Of a stretch of 45,789 nt of DNA, positions 44,634 through 45,789 are shown one piece after another. The DNA lies in the NCBI GenBank assembly GCA_003667245.1, contig RCNN01000165.1:1-45789 (forward strand), read 5' to 3'. The position numbers and the translations under genes are program-made. Each line of letters opens with the position of its first letter. Position 1 is the first letter of the stretch. The notes under the pieces are model-generated. The model had not been told where the DNA came from, ran no database searches, and saw nothing but the letters and a program-made list of their open reading frames with translations. The DNA is from Heterostelium multicystogenum (Eukaryota; Evosea; Eumycetozoa; Acytosteliales; Acytosteliaceae).

Positions 44634-45789
44634 ATGATGAATAAGGTAATTGGCAGATTACCATCTTTAAATTTGTTTCAAAATGCATACTATAATCATT
44701 TAACAAACATGGCTGGTCGTTGATAATAATAGCTTGATTTGGCAAGAATGATCGATCATATACATATAAGGACTTGCTGTCTGCCTCGAACGAGGTCGCC
44801 AATGATCTGCTGAGAGCTAAGCGTCTGGCGAATCAGTTGGAAGATTTGGATTGTGAGCGTGTTGGCATTCATCTGTGAGCCGGGATTTGACTATGTGCGA
44901 ACTCAATGGGCTATCTGGAGAGCTGGTGGTGTCGCTGTGCCACTCGCGCTTTCCCATCCTCCTCGGAGCATCACTACACACTCACAGACTCAAAGCCAAG
45001 CGCAATCATATCAACAAAGACTATGTCCTCAAAGATGCAAGACCTTGCCAAGGAACTGAACATTCCTTTGATTGTACTGGATGAATTTACAAATTCACAA
45101 CCGAATGAAGGACCATCAAGAACGACGTTCCAAAGCTAAAGGATTCTGAAATACTAAATATTGACTATGGAAGAAATGCTATGATATTTATACGAGTGGA
45201 ACAACTGGCAAACCGAAGGGATGTGTCAGCACACATGGAAATATAGAGTCGCAGGGCTAAAGCATTGATTGGGCCATGGAGATGGTCGGAACAGGATAGA
45301 ATTCTTCATACTTTGCCACTTCACCATGTTCATGGTGTAGTCAATGCATTGGTTTGGTCCGCTTAGTACCGGTGCAACAGTTGAAATGATGAACCATTTC
45401 GACGCTGCTGCCGTTACAATCGAATTGTCAGTGGATATTCAAAGAAGAGTCCGTCTATTAGTGTATTCATGGCAGTCCCAACAATTTACTCTAAGCTAGT
45501 GGAAAACTATGAGAGAGGTGGATATGAAGACGAGCAAAAAAAAGATTATATCAGAAGCCTGGAAATCATGAGATTGATGTGAGTGGCTCTGCATCACTGC
45601 CAACTCCTATTTTCAATAAATGGGAAAGATATAACAGGACATAAGCTTTTGGAGCGATATGGAATGACAGAGATTGGAATGGCACTATCGAATAGTTATG
45701 ATCAGCAAATGAGATTCCCAGGAACTGTCGGATATCCATTGCCATTTGTTGATTGCAAAGATCGATGAGGATGACAGCTTCTCATCAAG
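44634..45789 (+). CDS. ACSF3-like malonyl-CoA/acyl-CoA synthetase, truncated at the window end and heavily frameshifted
   Basis: The ATG pair at 44634-44639 gives [20 protein letters not shown], a mitochondrial-type presequence. Coding then jumps frames at least eight times: [50 protein letters not shown], the AMP-binding P-loop [15 protein letters not shown] (45188-45232), [40 protein letters not shown], and [19 protein letters not shown] with [11 protein letters not shown]. These match human ACSF3 in order. ACSF3 activates malonate or methylmalonate with CoA in mitochondria. The tail beyond the adenylation N-subdomain is outside the window. The number of breaks in 1.1 kb is highest here, beside the contig edge, so sequencing error is favoured over a pseudogene, but a pseudogene cannot be ruled out. 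Confidence 0.75.

Noticed and set aside
1..45789. tRNA genes, rRNA, CRISPR array, bacterial operons
   Set aside because: Looked for tRNA B-box-like words, array periodicity and Shine-Dalgarno-linked genes by eye; none were convincing and the window is eukaryotic.

Overview
The window looks like a whole contig, or the end-to-end piece of one, from a dictyostelid social amoeba. Intergenic DNA is very AT-rich. Introns are short (mostly 50-105 bp), AT-rich and GT-AG. Stops are mostly TAA. Coding sequence carries Asn, Thr, Ser and Gln runs, and the gene set is plainly eukaryotic (exportin-5, SGF29, NSUN methyltransferase, eIF4E family, GRAM protein, ACSF3). I cannot name the species; coding DNA is less AT-biased than I expect for D. 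discoideum. No rRNA, tRNA or CRISPR array was seen.

Layout. 1-61: first codons of a phosphoglycerate mutase (-). 683-3723: a badly broken mitochondrial PPR-type gene (+). 3801-4873: secreted GH18 chitinase (-). 5834-7285: SGF29 (-). 8194-8928: two remnants (-), one related to the nuclease-like gene further on and one half-length GyrI-like gene. 9786-10313: small Cys-rich protein of unknown family (+). 10837-11988: PD-(D/E)XK/Uma2-like protein (+). 12737-13535 and 14089-14811: tandem paralogues, each with one membrane span and an alpha/beta domain (+). 15100-18438: DUF7906-type membrane protein (-). 19873-23684: DUF924 / FSH hydrolase / TROVE-like / LRR fusion (+). 24113-27746: exportin-5 (+). 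27979-30253: SWIM-finger protein (+). 30308-32054: CHR-family transporter (-). 32403-33715: double-GRAM protein (-). 34428-35130: coiled-coil protein (+). 35498-36281: HAD-like hydrolase (+). 36438-39368: 4EHP-like cap-binding protein with a long tail and a C-terminal membrane anchor (-). 40426-40834: small two-span membrane protein (-). 41873-42510: decayed hAT transposase (-). 42829-44389: NSUN-type RNA m5C methyltransferase (+). 44634 to the end: ACSF3-like acyl-CoA synthetase, truncated (+).

Most genes are unrelated housekeeping or regulatory genes; no operon-like system is present. Many genes are interrupted by single-base frameshifts, often at short homopolymers, where the correct protein continues at once in another frame. 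These are densest at the two ends, which fits assembly error better than mass pseudogenisation. Joined coordinates below are my own splice reconstructions from GT-AG sites and reading-frame continuity.

The best candidates for undescribed biology are the tail-anchored 4EHP-like protein with three NAW(A/S)TG(I/L)LL repeats, the DUF924-FSH-TROVE-like-LRR fusion, the tandem membrane-anchored alpha/beta pair, and the Cys-rich coiled-coil/beta protein.
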